A DNA stretch of 41,856 bases from Hyphomicrobiales bacterium (GCA_947455645.1 CANGPA010000011.1:1-41856); one strand, 5' to 3'; counted from the first letter of the stretch, positions 26,324-36,849 are shown. The notes: generated from the letters alone by a model not told the origin. Program-made: numbers and translations.

Positions 26324-26971
26324 ATGATTTCTCAATTGGCCAATGAGCAAATCAAACGTCGGGGATTGATGTTTGTCCTCTCGTCACCGTCGGGCGCGGG
26401 AAAAACCACCCTTACGCGACTGCTGCGAGAACAAGAGCCTAGTCTAACTCTTTCGGTCTCTGTGACCACCAGAAGTCGCCGTCCTAGCGAAGTCGAAGGG
26501 GTTCATTATCATTTCATCAGCGAAGCTGAATTTTTGGCCATGAAGCAACGTGGTGATCTTCTTGAATCGGCTGAAGTCCACGGAAATCACTATGGTTCGC
26601 CGCGCGATCAGGTTAATGAAGCGCTGGCACAGGGTAAAGATGTCTTGTTCGACATTGACTACCAAGGGGCGCGTCAACTTGTTGCCAATGCACCTGAAGA
26701 TGTTGTGAGTGTATTCATTCTTCCACCATCGATGAAGGAACTCAGATCCCGACTTGAACGTCGAGCTGAAGACTCTGCGGAGGTGATTGAGCGTCGTCTG
26801 GGTGCCGCAAAGAAGGAAATTATTCGTTGGCAGGAATATCGGTATGTTCTTGTCAATGATGATCTTGATCGAACCTTTTCACGATTGCGCATGATACTTG
26901 CCGCTGAGCGATTGCGTCGGGAACGGCAGACGGGATTGGATCATTTTATTGATCAACTCATTGCGGAATGA
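26324..26971 (+). CDS. gmk: Guanylate kinase
   Basis: Gmk phosphorylates GMP to GDP. The 215-residue protein has the P-loop SPSGAGKT at residues 21-28, the GMP-binding '[21 protein letters not shown]' and '[14 protein letters not shown]', and '[14 protein letters not shown]'. The ATG at 26324 follows GAAGGGA; the frame continues 10 codons upstream to a TTG. The last 14 bases overlap the 3' end of convergent ksgA. Confidence 0.97.
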   Translation: MISQLANEQIKRRGLMFVLSSPSGAGKTTLTRLLREQEPSLTLSVSVTTRSRRPSEVEGVHYHFISEAEFLAMKQRGDLLESAEVHGNHYGSPRDQVNEALAQGKDVLFDIDYQGARQLVANAPEDVVSVFILPPSMKELRSRLERRAEDSAEVIERRLGAAKKEIIRWQEYRYVLVNDDLDRTFSRLRMILAAERLRRERQTGLDHFIDQLIAE

Positions 26972-27818
26972 AATTACTCATCCTTGAGAGGCAGTTTGTA
27001 ATTGCAACAAAGTCCTCGATCGAAACGGTCTCCGCGCGTCGAGTCGGGTCTAATCCCGCCGCTTCACATAGGTTTAGCGGATCAACATTCAGACTTTTCA
27101 AACTTTGACGTAACATTTTTCGTCTTTGTCCAAATGCCGCCTGCGTTACACGTGCAAGAAGGGCAGGGGAACAGGCAAGGGGATTTGGTCTCGGTATAAG
27201 TTTGACCACAGATGATGTGACTTTCGGGGCAGGAGTAAATGCTTGTGCCGGTACATCAAATAAAATCTTTGCTTCAGTACGCCAGCCGCAAAAGACACCC
27301 AGTCGACCATAGTCGTGAGGAGATTGGTTTGTTGCAACAATGCGTTCTGCAACTTCTCGCTGAAACATCAAAATGAGTTCGTCAAACACCGGAGGCCAAT
27401 CCGGCGTATCAATCCATTTCATCAAGAGTGCTGTGCCAATATTATAGGGAAGATTAGCGATAATTTTAATCGGACCATCCGCATCAATAGTTCGCGGATC
27501 AAACGCGAGGGCATCACCATGAATAATCTCCAAGCGCCCTGGATAATGCTGTGCAATCTCATCGAGAGCTGGCAAGCATCGTTCATCTCGTTCAACGCAA
27601 ATGACTCGCTTGGCACCTGCGGCGATAAGTGCGCGCGTCAAGCCACCCGGGCCTGGTCCAATTTCGAGGATTGTTGCGCACTCAAGATCATTTGCTGAAC
27701 GCGCTATTCGCGATGTGAGATTGAGATCGAGAAGAAAATTCTGCCCCAGAGCCTTCAGTGCCTGCAAGCCGTGACGTGATATAACGTCACGAAGCGGGGG
27801 TAGCATATCAATTGCCAC
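26958..27818 (-). CDS. ksgA: 16S rRNA dimethyladenosine transferase (KsgA/RsmA)
   Basis: KsgA dimethylates the two adjacent adenines in the 3'-terminal hairpin of 16S rRNA. The 286-residue protein has '[15 protein letters not shown]', the SAM-binding '[16 protein letters not shown]', the acidic '[12 protein letters not shown]', and the adenine-site motif '[11 protein letters not shown]'. The start at 27818 is GTG, immediately after the lptD TAG with no gap; an ATG four codons further in (27806) is the alternative. It overlaps gmk by 14 bases tail-to-tail. In many relatives surA and pdxA stand between lptD and ksgA; neither is here. Confidence 0.95.
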   Translation of the reverse strand: MAIDMLPPLRDVISRHGLQALKALGQNFLLDLNLTSRIARSANDLECATILEIGPGPGGLTRALIAAGAKRVICVERDERCLPALDEIAQHYPGRLEIIHGDALAFDPRTIDADGPIKIIANLPYNIGTALLMKWIDTPDWPPVFDELILMFQREVAERIVATNQSPHDYGRLGVFCGWRTEAKILFDVPAQAFTPAPKVTSSVVKLIPRPNPLACSPALLARVTQAAFGQRRKMLRQSLKSLNVDPLNLCEAAGLDPTRRAETVSIEDFVAITNCLSRMSNFIPQ

Positions 27819-30248
27819 CTATTGGTCTCCAGACGTATTGCTAATATCCTGTTTGGCATCAATTGAGCCCAATGAACGCAAAGTTAGGCGAAGAAATATC
27901 GTTTGATCTTGTGTGGTTGTTCCGGTCGCATAGGGTTCCCGGCCAATATAAGAAATTGATAAGTCGGTACATTCGTCATGATAAACCGCGCTTGCAGAAT
28001 ATGCGGCAAGATAATCTTTGGGTAAACTTGGATCGGAAAGATAGCGTGTGAGCGCGAACAGTGTTCTTCCGTTGATGCTCCAACGAGGAGTTAATTGATA
28101 GCCCGCGCCTAGCCCTAAGCCCTCACGACGGTTCACAATACCGGCATTGGGTTGCGCGTCATAGTTTGCATAGGTGACGCTTGTTGAGAGGTCACCAAAT
28201 AGAGCGCGATTTTCAACTTCAAATCGACGGGATCTGAATTGGTCGGGATCAAAACGGCCGCGCATCGAAAATGAATAATCCGGCCCAGGCACAAACTGAA
28301 AGCGTGAAACATAGTCAGACGTTGTTTTATCGAGTCCTGAATCTGCGCCCTCAAGCGCGGTTCCGCGTTGGGCAAATGAGTTCATTCCCGATAATTGGAA
28401 GGATTGCCCAAATAAGAAATTTGCACGTGCGCCGTCATTAAAGGCGAGCGTATATTGCCCGCCTATATTTGCGCGCGTTCCCCCCTCGACGCGGTCATAG
28501 CCTGAATATTTGTCAACCGAGAAAAGATTTGTGTCGTCAAAAACAAGACTTTGCGAATCTTCGTTTGGAAGATTTCCGATATTTGTCTCATCAGGTCGCG
28601 AAATAACCTGCGCAATAGGTTCGAAGATATTCGCGCCTAAAGATGATACTGCGATAAAAGGATATCGATAGGTCATACCAACCGTACCCATAGCGCGCGT
28701 CATGCCTTTGTCACTGGATGTTAAAAACGACTCTTGTGCGGTATTGGCCGTTCCATTGCTAAAGAGAGTGGTAAAAGCAGCATCACCGCGCATGGATGCA
28801 AAAGGCGTCCAGGATTGACCGATAGGATCAATGAAGCTGCGACGCCAGGAGACTTCAGTCGTATAACGGCTATAGTCGCCACCAATTCCACGCATGAAGC
28901 AGTTGGTCGTTGTATAAGGCGCCGCACAACTACCTGTAAGAGTACCGTAATCCGCCTCTAGGCGAGATAAATTCGTCAGATTGGCGCTAAGGCCCACTTC
29001 ACCGCCGAAAGTTCCACCAGGATGGAATCGCCGATCATAGTCAATAACAGGCAAAATAAGGGGCTGATGATTTTGGTCATCTTCGGTAACAAGAGTTTGG
29101 AAATAATAGCTACGTGCGTCAAAGAAACTATTCTTATCTTCCCCGCGCAAAAAAGCCGTTGAGGTAGACTCTCGTTTTGCGGAACCAAACTGGGTTACCG
29201 AAGGAGTATCAATTCTATAATTTTGATAAAACCATTTATCTGAGACGTAAGCGAGATCCCATCCCCAATGCCAATGCTCGTTGATTGGGAATTTGCCTAT
29301 TGTTTCAAGATAGCCGCGTACGCGTTGATCACCGGCGCCATTTGGTGATGCTAAAAAGGCACCTTGATCGCTCTGCGAGATAAGGGCTCCATTGATCGAA
29401 TAGGCGCCTGTTTCAAGCTGTTGTCTCCATTCACCCGCAAGCATTAACCCTTGGCGGGAATAGAGCGTGGGCGTGAGCGTCAAATCGCGATCTGGGGACA
29501 CAACATAGTAATAGGGTTGAGAGAAACCCTGACCAAGTGATGTGGAGGCGGAATAGACCGGCGTAAGAAAGCCTGATTTACGCGGAACCGAATTATCGGG
29601 TGCAGAAAAATAAGGGATGTAAACAATCGGAACGCCTGCGAGATCGAGGGTGGCGTTTTCGTAGTATATCACTTTCTCGACTTGATTATGAATGATCCGT
29701 CGTGCGCGCACCTGCCAGAGGGGAGGTTTTGTCGGATCGTCCTTACATGCGTCGCAGGCGGTATAGGTGCCGCGTTCAAATATGGTTTGGCGATCCGCGA
29801 TACGCTCAGCGCGTGGTGCCACGAAATGCGTGCTGTCAACCGTATCAATTCGCAACGAATGAATGAACCCGTCATGGAATTGGTCGGTCAATTCGAGCGA
29901 ATTGGCGTGGAGTACTTCACCCGTTGGCTCCGTGAGCACAACGTGCCCCTCGGCAAATACGCGTTCGCTATCGCTGCGATAGATTACTTGATCGGCTTCA
30001 AGAATTTTGCCCTTGTAGTAGAGCTTGGCATTTCCCCGAGCGGAGATGGTCTTTTTATCAGTGTCATAGACGATCTCGTCGGCATCAACGGTTAGTCGAT
30101 CTTTTTGTTCTTGCGTTTTTGACGGCGTTTCAGCGCGGAGATTGGGAGCAGGCATGACAAAGCATCCCGCAACCAATAGGGCGAGACAAGCATACCGTGC
30201 TACTCTTGCAGCACGGCGATGGGCCGATGGCGCAATCAAACTGAGCAT
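27819..30248 (-). CDS. lptD: LPS-assembly protein LptD
   Basis: LptD is the outer-membrane beta-barrel that inserts LPS with LptE. The 809-residue protein has a signal sequence, a periplasmic OstA/LptA-like beta-jellyroll (DADEIVYDTDKKTISARGNAKLYYKGKILEADQVIY), then 'IVYIPYFSAPDNSVPRKSGFLTPVYSAS' leading into the C-terminal barrel. Cysteine pairs at 'TACDACKDD' and 'GSCAAPYTTTNCF' could form the disulphides linking plug and barrel. The signal region contains V-A-G-C, which resembles a lipobox, but a normal cleavage before ETPSK is more likely. It lies 16 bp downstream of lptG and abuts ksgA. Confidence 0.95.
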   Translation of the reverse strand: MLSLIAPSAHRRAARVARYACLALLVAGCFVMPAPNLRAETPSKTQEQKDRLTVDADEIVYDTDKKTISARGNAKLYYKGKILEADQVIYRSDSERVFAEGHVVLTEPTGEVLHANSLELTDQFHDGFIHSLRIDTVDSTHFVAPRAERIADRQTIFERGTYTACDACKDDPTKPPLWQVRARRIIHNQVEKVIYYENATLDLAGVPIVYIPYFSAPDNSVPRKSGFLTPVYSASTSLGQGFSQPYYYVVSPDRDLTLTPTLYSRQGLMLAGEWRQQLETGAYSINGALISQSDQGAFLASPNGAGDQRVRGYLETIGKFPINEHWHWGWDLAYVSDKWFYQNYRIDTPSVTQFGSAKRESTSTAFLRGEDKNSFFDARSYYFQTLVTEDDQNHQPLILPVIDYDRRFHPGGTFGGEVGLSANLTNLSRLEADYGTLTGSCAAPYTTTNCFMRGIGGDYSRYTTEVSWRRSFIDPIGQSWTPFASMRGDAAFTTLFSNGTANTAQESFLTSSDKGMTRAMGTVGMTYRYPFIAVSSLGANIFEPIAQVISRPDETNIGNLPNEDSQSLVFDDTNLFSVDKYSGYDRVEGGTRANIGGQYTLAFNDGARANFLFGQSFQLSGMNSFAQRGTALEGADSGLDKTTSDYVSRFQFVPGPDYSFSMRGRFDPDQFRSRRFEVENRALFGDLSTSVTYANYDAQPNAGIVNRREGLGLGAGYQLTPRWSINGRTLFALTRYLSDPSLPKDYLAAYSASAVYHDECTDLSISYIGREPYATGTTTQDQTIFLRLTLRSLGSIDAKQDISNTSGDQ

Positions 30249-30264
30249 AAGCCCCTTAAGTCAT

Positions 30265-31353
30265 TCAACCATCTTCAAGATACAGCAAAATGAGGGTGCA
30301 GATCAAACCGCTAAGGACCGGCGCGATGAAGGAAGCGAAAATAGGGTTAAGCAATCCATTCGCGCCGAAATCGCCGGAAATCTTGTTGGCCACGTATAGG
30401 GCAAAGCCGCCTGCGACGCCGCCCAGTATTGATCCGATGCTGACCCCGGTCCGGGAAAACCGAAGGCTAACGGTCGCGGCGATTAAGATCATTGCCGCAA
30501 GCAGGGCCGGACGCGCCATAAGGCTCTGAAATTGTTGACGATAATGCGTTGCATCAAGGCCGGCGGCTTCTGTCGCACGCGCCCATCCTGGCAGGGCATA
30601 GACCGATATCGTATCGGGAGCGGATAACGACTGGCGGACCTGTTCCTTGGTCAAAAAAGTCGACAATTCATAGGTATCATGATTTTCGGGAGGCGAACCG
30701 GGCGACAAAAGTTTCGCATCGGTCAGAATCCAGACGCCGTCATCCAAATGTCCTTTTTGGGCCACAACTCTATGAATAAACCGTCCCGATTTATCGAATT
30801 CGAAGGCGGTAATGCCTTTGAAATCGCCAGACGCGAGGTCGGCGGTCTCGGCGCGGAGTATGGCCTCACCATCAACGCTCTTTTGTCGTAGCCAGATTTC
30901 TTTTTTCTTCGATTGGGAAGAATTTTGGTCCGTATGCGCCATAATCGCGTCGGCATGCGCCTTAAGCGTTGCCGATAAGGGGTTCAGGGCCAAAGTACCC
31001 AGAGATCCCCATAAGAGGCTGGCAATAAGAGCAGGCGCGATAAATTGCCAAACCGATGTTCCGGCGGCGCGGGCAACAACAAGTTCACGACTCTTCGCCA
31101 AAGCCAAGAAGCCAAATAATCCGCCGAACAGCCCTGCGAAAGGTAGCACCTGTTCGGAGACCGAGGGTGTGCGCATCAACGCAAGTTCAGCCGCCGTAAT
31201 CAGCGCATTGGTGGATGCATCATTGGCGATCCGTGTCAGTTCAATCAAATCAAGGACGAAGACAAGCGCCGAGACGAGGCCAAATACGGCAAGAATTGAC
31301 CCCGAAAAGCGTTTGAAAAAATAGGTGAATAGCACGGGCAAAAAGCGGGTCAT
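30265..31353 (-). CDS. lptG: LPS export permease LptG
   Basis: LptG is one of the two transmembrane subunits of the LptB2FG transporter that extracts LPS from the inner membrane. The 362-residue YjgP/YjgQ-family protein has three N-terminal membrane helices, a periplasmic beta-jellyroll (~140-260) and three C-terminal helices. The 'ARAAGTSVWQF' coupling-helix region is present. The ATG at 31353 overlaps the lptF stop as ATGA, indicating translational coupling; the frame extends 15 codons upstream inside lptF without conservation. Confidence 0.94.
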   Translation of the reverse strand: MTRFLPVLFTYFFKRFSGSILAVFGLVSALVFVLDLIELTRIANDASTNALITAAELALMRTPSVSEQVLPFAGLFGGLFGFLALAKSRELVVARAAGTSVWQFIAPALIASLLWGSLGTLALNPLSATLKAHADAIMAHTDQNSSQSKKKEIWLRQKSVDGEAILRAETADLASGDFKGITAFEFDKSGRFIHRVVAQKGHLDDGVWILTDAKLLSPGSPPENHDTYELSTFLTKEQVRQSLSAPDTISVYALPGWARATEAAGLDATHYRQQFQSLMARPALLAAMILIAATVSLRFSRTGVSIGSILGGVAGGFALYVANKISGDFGANGLLNPIFASFIAPVLSGLICTLILLYLEDG

Positions 31354-32504
31354 GCGCGGCGGATCCGGGGAGCCAGCCTCGATTGGATCCACGACCACTT
31401 TGATGGGCCGATCCGACGACCGGAAACTAAGTCGACGAGGAATATGAAAAGAGCTGCAAGAACGGGAAAAAGAACCGAGACTTCCAAATAATGAGCCATC
31501 GTCTTTCCATTAACCACCAAAATAAATCCGGCAATCCGCACGAGCGCGCAGATCAAAATTGTCATGACCACTTTGTATGCGGTGCTTGATCGTGTTGTTC
31601 TGGCCCTTCCAAGAAAGAACAGGCAGACAAGGGTAAAAGGAAAGGCATAGAGTGGCGTAGCGAACCGATCTGCCAATTCCGCAGCGATACGAACCAGTTC
31701 TGCGGATGTCTCGCGCCCACCAAGATAGGAATAAATCAAATCCAACGTGAGCCTTTCGTGCGCCGAGTAAATAATATCTCCGTTCCCGGGCGCGAGCTGC
31801 GATAAATCAAGAGCATAGCGCTGAAAAGCCACAATGCTGGCATCGCGACTGCGTGAGGTTTCGCGTTGAACGCTTCCGTTCTCGAGCACAAGATAATTGC
31901 TGTTGGTTACGTTCGCATTGCTCACGATCCGACCACGCTCGGCAACATAAACAAGCGTCAGGTCAGGATCGCGACTATCCTGAATGAAAATGCCGAGCAA
32001 CGCATCACCCGCGCGTTCTCGATAATGGAAAACAACTTTAGGTTCGAGCTCATTAAAGCGGCCAGCTTTGACGATTTTGGTCAAAAAATCAGAACGGATT
32101 TGGGTAATGGTTGTGCGCCAAGTCTGAATGCTATTAGGAACGATCAGCAGGGTTAAAAAACCGGTTAGGAGAGCCGCGATCAGACCCATGATTAAAAGCG
32201 GCTTTAACAGGCGCGTCGGAGATAGGCCCGCAGACGAAAGAACCGCAAGCTCACTCTCTTGATTTAATCGATTGAGCGTCACAATCAGCCCGATCAAAAA
32301 TGCGACGGGCGCGATGATCGATGCCATAGCGGGGAGCGTGAGAATGGTCACGGCAAAAAACTTGATGAGGGACTGCCCCTGCGTCGTCATCAAGTCGATG
32401 TCATGTAGTGCCTGACTGACCCAAATCACGCCGGCCAGAGCCAGAAGCGCCCAGAACGAGGTTCCGGCAATTTGGCGGGCGATATACCGGTCGATGAGCG
32501 ACAT
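31350..32504 (-). CDS. lptF: LPS export permease LptF
   Basis: LptF is the partner of LptG in the LPS exporter. The 384-residue protein begins 'MSLIDRYIARQIAGTSFWALLALAGVIWVSQALHDIDLMTTQGQ', typical of LptF, with six membrane helices around a periplasmic domain and the coupling segment 'ELAVLSSAGLSPTRLLKP'. I place the start at the ATG at 32504 (upstream GAGGCC); the frame runs open to 32603, overlapping the likely promoter region. It is divergent from pepA with a 141-bp gap that must hold both promoters. Confidence 0.94.
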   Translation of the reverse strand: MSLIDRYIARQIAGTSFWALLALAGVIWVSQALHDIDLMTTQGQSLIKFFAVTILTLPAMASIIAPVAFLIGLIVTLNRLNQESELAVLSSAGLSPTRLLKPLLIMGLIAALLTGFLTLLIVPNSIQTWRTTITQIRSDFLTKIVKAGRFNELEPKVVFHYRERAGDALLGIFIQDSRDPDLTLVYVAERGRIVSNANVTNSNYLVLENGSVQRETSRSRDASIVAFQRYALDLSQLAPGNGDIIYSAHERLTLDLIYSYLGGRETSAELVRIAAELADRFATPLYAFPFTLVCLFFLGRARTTRSSTAYKVVMTILICALVRIAGFILVVNGKTMAHYLEVSVLFPVLAALFIFLVDLVSGRRIGPSKWSWIQSRLAPRIRRA

Positions 32505-32645
32505 GAAACGGGGCCTCACACAGATGAACGCCTTGCGAAGGTGCTCTGATTGTTGCAGAGCTAGCAAGGCCGACTGGAGAAGATCAAGCTCTGCCGATGG
32601 CAAGCCTCCGGTTCCGCTCTTTTACAGGGATTGAGGGAGATTACT

Positions 32646-34187
32646 ATGGCTGCCGCGCTCAAAATCGGATTTGCAAGTCCAAACCTCGAGAAATCGGGCC
32701 TTGAAAAAGCGGGGGCTTTGATTGTCTTTTTGGGAGATGATCTGGAATTAACCGCATCTGCCCGTAAAATTCTGGGCACTGCGGCCGCCGCAACCATAAA
32801 GCGCGCCGTTGAAGTCGAAAAATTTAAGGGTAAGGAGCGGGCTTCTCTGGTCATTCCCGCGCCGCAGGGGCTGGAAATCGGCCGCCTGGTTATTGTCGGT
32901 ATCGGATCCTCAAAAGAGCAGGAACAGACCGATTATGTGCGGTTGGGTGGTGTCATCGCCGGTTTGCTTGGCTCTACCACTGTCGCGTCAGTGCTCCTTA
33001 TGGGGCCGGCGAAATGGCGTGTGGATGCGGATGCTGCCAGCGATATCGCGCTTGGGATGCGGTTGAGACATTATCGCTTCGACAAATATAAGTCGAAAAA
33101 GCGGGATGACGGAAATGCCGCGAAGTCAGAATCCCCCGTGTCCGTGACGATTCACGTTGAAGATCCCGCGGCCGCAAAGCGAGCCATTCGCGCGCGTGAT
33201 GCAGTTGCCGAGGGCGTGGTGCTCGCGCGCGATCTCGTCAACGAACCGCCAAATGTTCTGGATCCGGTTGAGTTTGCGAAGCGGGCTAAAGAACTCAGCC
33301 AACTTGGCGTTGAGATTACAATTCTTGATGAAAAACAACTTTCAAAAATTGGAATGCGGGCGCTGCTGGGCGTTGGTCAGGGATCTGAGAAAGAAAGCCG
33401 CGTCGTGATCATGCGCTGGAATGGCGCAAAGGCGAAAAAAGGAGCGAAGGCCCAACCAATCGCCTTTATTGGCAAGGGCGTATCGTTTGACACGGGCGGC
33501 ATCTCTATAAAGCCGGCGCAGGGCATGGAAGATATGAAGGGTGATATGGCCGGCGCCGCATGTGTTGTCGGTTTGATGCACGCACTTGCAGCACGCAAAG
33601 CCAAGGTTAACGCGATTGGGGCCATCGGCTTGGTCGAAAACATGCCGGATGGCAATGCTCAACGCCCAGGTGATATCGTCACGTCACTTTCCGGCCAGAC
33701 GATCGAAATCATCAATACGGATGCGGAAGGTCGCCTCGTTCTTGGTGATGTGCTCTGGTATGTCAAGGAAACCTATAAGCCGGGTTTCATGATTGATCTT
33801 GCAACATTGACGGGTGCGATTTTGATCGCATTGGGTCAGGAACACGCCGGATTGTTTTCAAATGATGATACGCTCGCCGAGCGCCTGTCTGCTGCAGGCA
33901 AAGCGACAGGAGAAACCGTTTGGCGCATGCCGCTGGGTGTGTCCTATGACAAGCAAATTGACTCTAAATTTGCGGATATGAAAAACACAGGCGGTCGGAA
34001 TGGTGGGTCCATCACAGCCGCACAATTCTTAAAGCGTTTTGTGGGCGACGTGCCGTGGGTTCATCTCGATATCGCCGGCACCGCCATGTCGTCTCCCGAA
34101 ACGGAAATCAATAAAAGCTGGGCTTCGGGTTGGGGTGTTCGATTGTTGGACCGCCTGGTAGCAGATTATTATGAAGATCGTGATTGA
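32646..34187 (+). CDS. pepA: Leucyl aminopeptidase (M17)
   Basis: This cytosolic two-metal aminopeptidase has 513 residues. The C-terminal catalytic domain contains '[17 protein letters not shown]' (metal-binding Lys and Asp), '[15 protein letters not shown]' and the M17 signature '[12 protein letters not shown]'. The N-terminal domain is the family's macro-like DNA-binding/oligomerisation domain. The ATG at 32646 follows GAGGGAGA. pepA-holC order is also found in E. coli. Confidence 0.96.
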   Translation: MAAALKIGFASPNLEKSGLEKAGALIVFLGDDLELTASARKILGTAAAATIKRAVEVEKFKGKERASLVIPAPQGLEIGRLVIVGIGSSKEQEQTDYVRLGGVIAGLLGSTTVASVLLMGPAKWRVDADAASDIALGMRLRHYRFDKYKSKKRDDGNAAKSESPVSVTIHVEDPAAAKRAIRARDAVAEGVVLARDLVNEPPNVLDPVEFAKRAKELSQLGVEITILDEKQLSKIGMRALLGVGQGSEKESRVVIMRWNGAKAKKGAKAQPIAFIGKGVSFDTGGISIKPAQGMEDMKGDMAGAACVVGLMHALAARKAKVNAIGAIGLVENMPDGNAQRPGDIVTSLSGQTIEIINTDAEGRLVLGDVLWYVKETYKPGFMIDLATLTGAILIALGQEHAGLFSNDDTLAERLSAAGKATGETVWRMPLGVSYDKQIDSKFADMKNTGGRNGGSITAAQFLKRFVGDVPWVHLDIAGTAMSSPETEINKSWASGWGVRLLDRLVADYYEDRD

Positions 34188-34222
34188 ACGAAAAATCCAG
34201 TGTCTGATCGGACAAAGTCATA

Positions 34223-34675
34223 ATGACGGAAGTTTTGTTTTATCACCTTGAGCGCCAACCGCTCGAGCGCATTCTTCCGATGCTTCTTGAGAAATCGCGC
34301 GAACGCGGTTGGCGTGCCGTCGTTCGCACCATTAGTGTTGAGCGTGTCAATGCTTTGGATGAGCATCTTTGGACTTATTCGGATGAAAGTTTTTTACCAC
34401 ATGCATCAGCTACGGATGCGGGCCCTGGTGATGAACCGATTGTGATCACCTCTGATCCTGCAGACATAAATGCACCGCAGATTGCTTTTTTGGTCGATGG
34501 CGTGGATTTCCCGGATAATGTAGCGGCCTATCAACGCATCGTCTTATTATTTGACGGCAATGATGCATCGGCCCTTGAGCAGGCACGATCGGCTTGGAAG
34601 ACTGTCAGGGAGCGTGGGCTTGATGGCACATATTGGCAGCAAAATGATCAGGGTCGGTGGGAAAAACGCGCCTGA
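34223..34675 (+). CDS. holC: DNA polymerase III chi subunit
   Basis: HolC links the clamp loader to SSB. The 150-residue protein starts 'MTEVLFYHLERQPLERILPMLLEKSRERGWRAVV' and ends 'WKTVRERGLDGTYWQQNDQGRWEKRA', both characteristic of alphaproteobacterial chi; 'LWTYSDESFLPHA' matches the family motif. It begins 35 bp after pepA, the usual arrangement. It converges on the ABC-F gene (45-bp gap, no clear terminator). Confidence 0.93.
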   Translation: MTEVLFYHLERQPLERILPMLLEKSRERGWRAVVRTISVERVNALDEHLWTYSDESFLPHASATDAGPGDEPIVITSDPADINAPQIAFLVDGVDFPDNVAAYQRIVLLFDGNDASALEQARSAWKTVRERGLDGTYWQQNDQGRWEKRA

Positions 34676-34720
34676 TTAATCAAGGCATCCGGTTCGACAT
34701 TACCCCTTGGAGTGGCATTC

Positions 34721-36574
34721 TCAGTCCAAATCGGCTGAGAGTGTGAGCCATTCTTCTTCCGCACTCGCTAGAGTCGACTGCAATTCGTTTCGCTGACGAC
34801 TGAGATCAGCAGCTTTTGTTGGGTCTTTACGGAAAGTTTCTGGGTCAGCCAAAACCTGATCCACGCGTGCGATCAAATCGCTTATTTTTGATATTCGTTG
34901 TTCAATGGCCTCGATCTTTTTACGAACGGCGCTTGTATTGACACGCTTTTGGATTGGATCCGGTTTGTTATCCGGACGCTCACTTGATTTGCGCTCCGTC
35001 TTTTGCGGCGATGATCCTTCCAAGACCTTCGCTCGATAAGCATCAAGATCACCATCAAATGGTTTGACCGTTCCGTCGCCAACAAACCAAAGTCGGTCTG
35101 CGCAGGCTTCCAGCAAAAATCGATCATGTGAAATGAGAATAATTGCACCATCATAGTCATTGATCGCATCCATCAATGCCACGCGAGAATCAATATCGAG
35201 ATGGTTTGTTGGTTCGTCGAGAATGAGAAGATGCGGACCGCCAAAAGTTGCGATTCCCATAAGCAGTCGTGCTTTTTCGCCACCTGAAAGTGAGGTGATC
35301 GGCGTATCGGCGCGTGGGCCTGAAAAGCCGATGCGTGCAACCCTTGCGCGTGTTTGTGCTTCGGTTGCCTCGGGCATGATGGCGCGAATATGCGTATAGG
35401 GCGTGCCGCGTTCATCAAGTTCATCGAGTTGGTGTTGCGCGAAATAGGCGACCTTCAATTTCGGTGATTTTTGAACAGAGCCTGAAAGCGGTGAGAGACG
35501 CCCTCCGACCAATTTTGCAAATGTAGATTTGCCATTACCATTCGAGCCGAGAAGGCCGATCCGATCATCATCGGCAATGACCAATGAAAGCCGCGAGAGA
35601 ACAGCTTTTTCATGATAGCCGACGCTCGCGTGATCCATGGCGATGATCGGTGGCGCAAGCGGCCGTTCGGGAGAAGGAAAATCAAACGGCAAAACATCAT
35701 TCTCGATGATCGGCGTTATGGTTTTCATTTTTTCCAGTCGCTTTACGCGTGATTGGGCTTGCCGTGCTTTCGACGCTTTGGCTTTGAAGCGTGTAATAAA
35801 GGCCTCGAGATGGCGTCTTTCATCGGCTTGCTTTTTGGCAAAGCGGGCCTCGACTTCCTGCTCCTCGGCGCGCTGTTTTTCAAAATTGTCATAGCCGCCT
35901 TTGTAGAGGCGCAAACGTCCGTCACTTAAATGCATGATTTGATCAACCGATTGATTAAGCAAATCGCGGTCATGGCTGATAACGAGCACGGTGTGCGGAT
36001 ATCGCGCGAGATAATCCATCAGCCAAAGCGTGCCTTCCAGATCGAGATAATTCGTAGGCTCGTCGAGTAGGAGAAGGTCGGGTGCGGTAAAAAGCACGGC
36101 AGCCAGCGCCACACGCATCCGCCAGCCGCCCGAAAAATCGGAGCAGGGGCGCGCTTGTGCCGTGGCATCAAATCCGAGCCCGTGGAGAATCGCCGCCGCG
36201 CGTGCCGGGGCGGAATGAGCGCCAATATCGGCGAGCCGGATGTGAATTTCGGCAATACGATGTGGATCGGTGGCCGTTTCAGCTTCGATCAGAAGATCGG
36301 CTCGTTCCTGGTCGGCAGCGAGTACCGTATCGAGAAGCGTTTCAGGACCACCGGGCGCCTCTTGCGCAACCGACCCAATCCTAAATCCCTTAGAAAGTGA
36401 AATTTCGCCGGATTCTAGGCCGATTTCGCCGCGAATGAGGCGAAATAGTGTCGTTTTACCCGTTCCATTGCGCCCGACAAAGCCGACGCGCGCGCCGGTC
36501 GGGATTGTTACGGAGGCCTTATCGAACAGAGTTCGCGCGCGAAGCCGGTATGTAATGTCGTTCAAGATCAGCAT
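34721..36574 (-). CDS. ABC-F family ATPase (YheS-like)
   Basis: This 617-residue protein has two ABC ATPase domains and no membrane segments. The first Walker A is GRNGTGKT at residues 34-41, with signature 'FSGGWRMR' and Walker B 'LLLLDEPTNYLD'. After a charged P-site-tRNA-interaction linker (RFAKKQADERRHLEAFITRFKAKASKARQAQSR), the second domain has 'GSNGNGKS', 'LSGGEKAR' and 'LLILDEPTNHLD'. A coiled-coil C-terminal region follows. ABC-F proteins act on ribosomes; the sequence resembles the YheS branch more than EttA or Uup, but the exact subgroup needs a tree. Confidence 0.9.
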   Translation of the reverse strand: MLILNDITYRLRARTLFDKASVTIPTGARVGFVGRNGTGKTTLFRLIRGEIGLESGEISLSKGFRIGSVAQEAPGGPETLLDTVLAADQERADLLIEAETATDPHRIAEIHIRLADIGAHSAPARAAAILHGLGFDATAQARPCSDFSGGWRMRVALAAVLFTAPDLLLLDEPTNYLDLEGTLWLMDYLARYPHTVLVISHDRDLLNQSVDQIMHLSDGRLRLYKGGYDNFEKQRAEEQEVEARFAKKQADERRHLEAFITRFKAKASKARQAQSRVKRLEKMKTITPIIENDVLPFDFPSPERPLAPPIIAMDHASVGYHEKAVLSRLSLVIADDDRIGLLGSNGNGKSTFAKLVGGRLSPLSGSVQKSPKLKVAYFAQHQLDELDERGTPYTHIRAIMPEATEAQTRARVARIGFSGPRADTPITSLSGGEKARLLMGIATFGGPHLLILDEPTNHLDIDSRVALMDAINDYDGAIILISHDRFLLEACADRLWFVGDGTVKPFDGDLDAYRAKVLEGSSPQKTERKSSERPDNKPDPIQKRVNTSAVRKKIEAIEQRISKISDLIARVDQVLADPETFRKDPTKAADLSRQRNELQSTLASAEEEWLTLSADLD

Positions 36575-36658
36575 GTCGGCCGTTCATCGCCGATCCGCGG
36601 TGGCTGCGCAAGATAAAGGCGCTTCGCACATAAAGACGAGAAACTTGCAACAAACGGC

Positions 36659-36687
36659 TTGAAGGATTGCCCAACACGACCTAAACC
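36659..36687 (+). promoter_or_regulatory. Candidate promoter of tRNA-Pro
   Basis: TTGAAG (36659-36664) and TAAACC (36682-36687) are separated by 17 bp, with transcription expected about 13 bases before the tRNA. The -10 box is a weak match. Confidence 0.33.
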
Positions 36688-36706
36688 CTTGTTCGCGCAT
36701 TGGCAC

Positions 36707-36783
36707 CGGGGCTTAGCGCAGTCTGGTAGCGCATCTGCTTTGGGAGCAGAGGGTCGCAAGTTCAAATCTTGCAGCCCCGACCA
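36707..36783 (+). tRNA. tRNA-Pro(UGG)
   Basis: A complete cloverleaf: 7-bp acceptor CGGGGCT with AGCCCCG, anticodon stem TCTGC/GCAGA, loop TTTGGGA giving anticodon TGG (36741-36743), T-arm with GTTCAAATC, discriminator A and an encoded CCA (36781-36783). Confidence 0.96.
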
Positions 36784-36849
36784 ATGTGCCTTTTTCTTTG
36801 ATCGGGGTTGCCCCGGTCAAAGTTCGCGACGAATAGGGGAAGATTTGTC

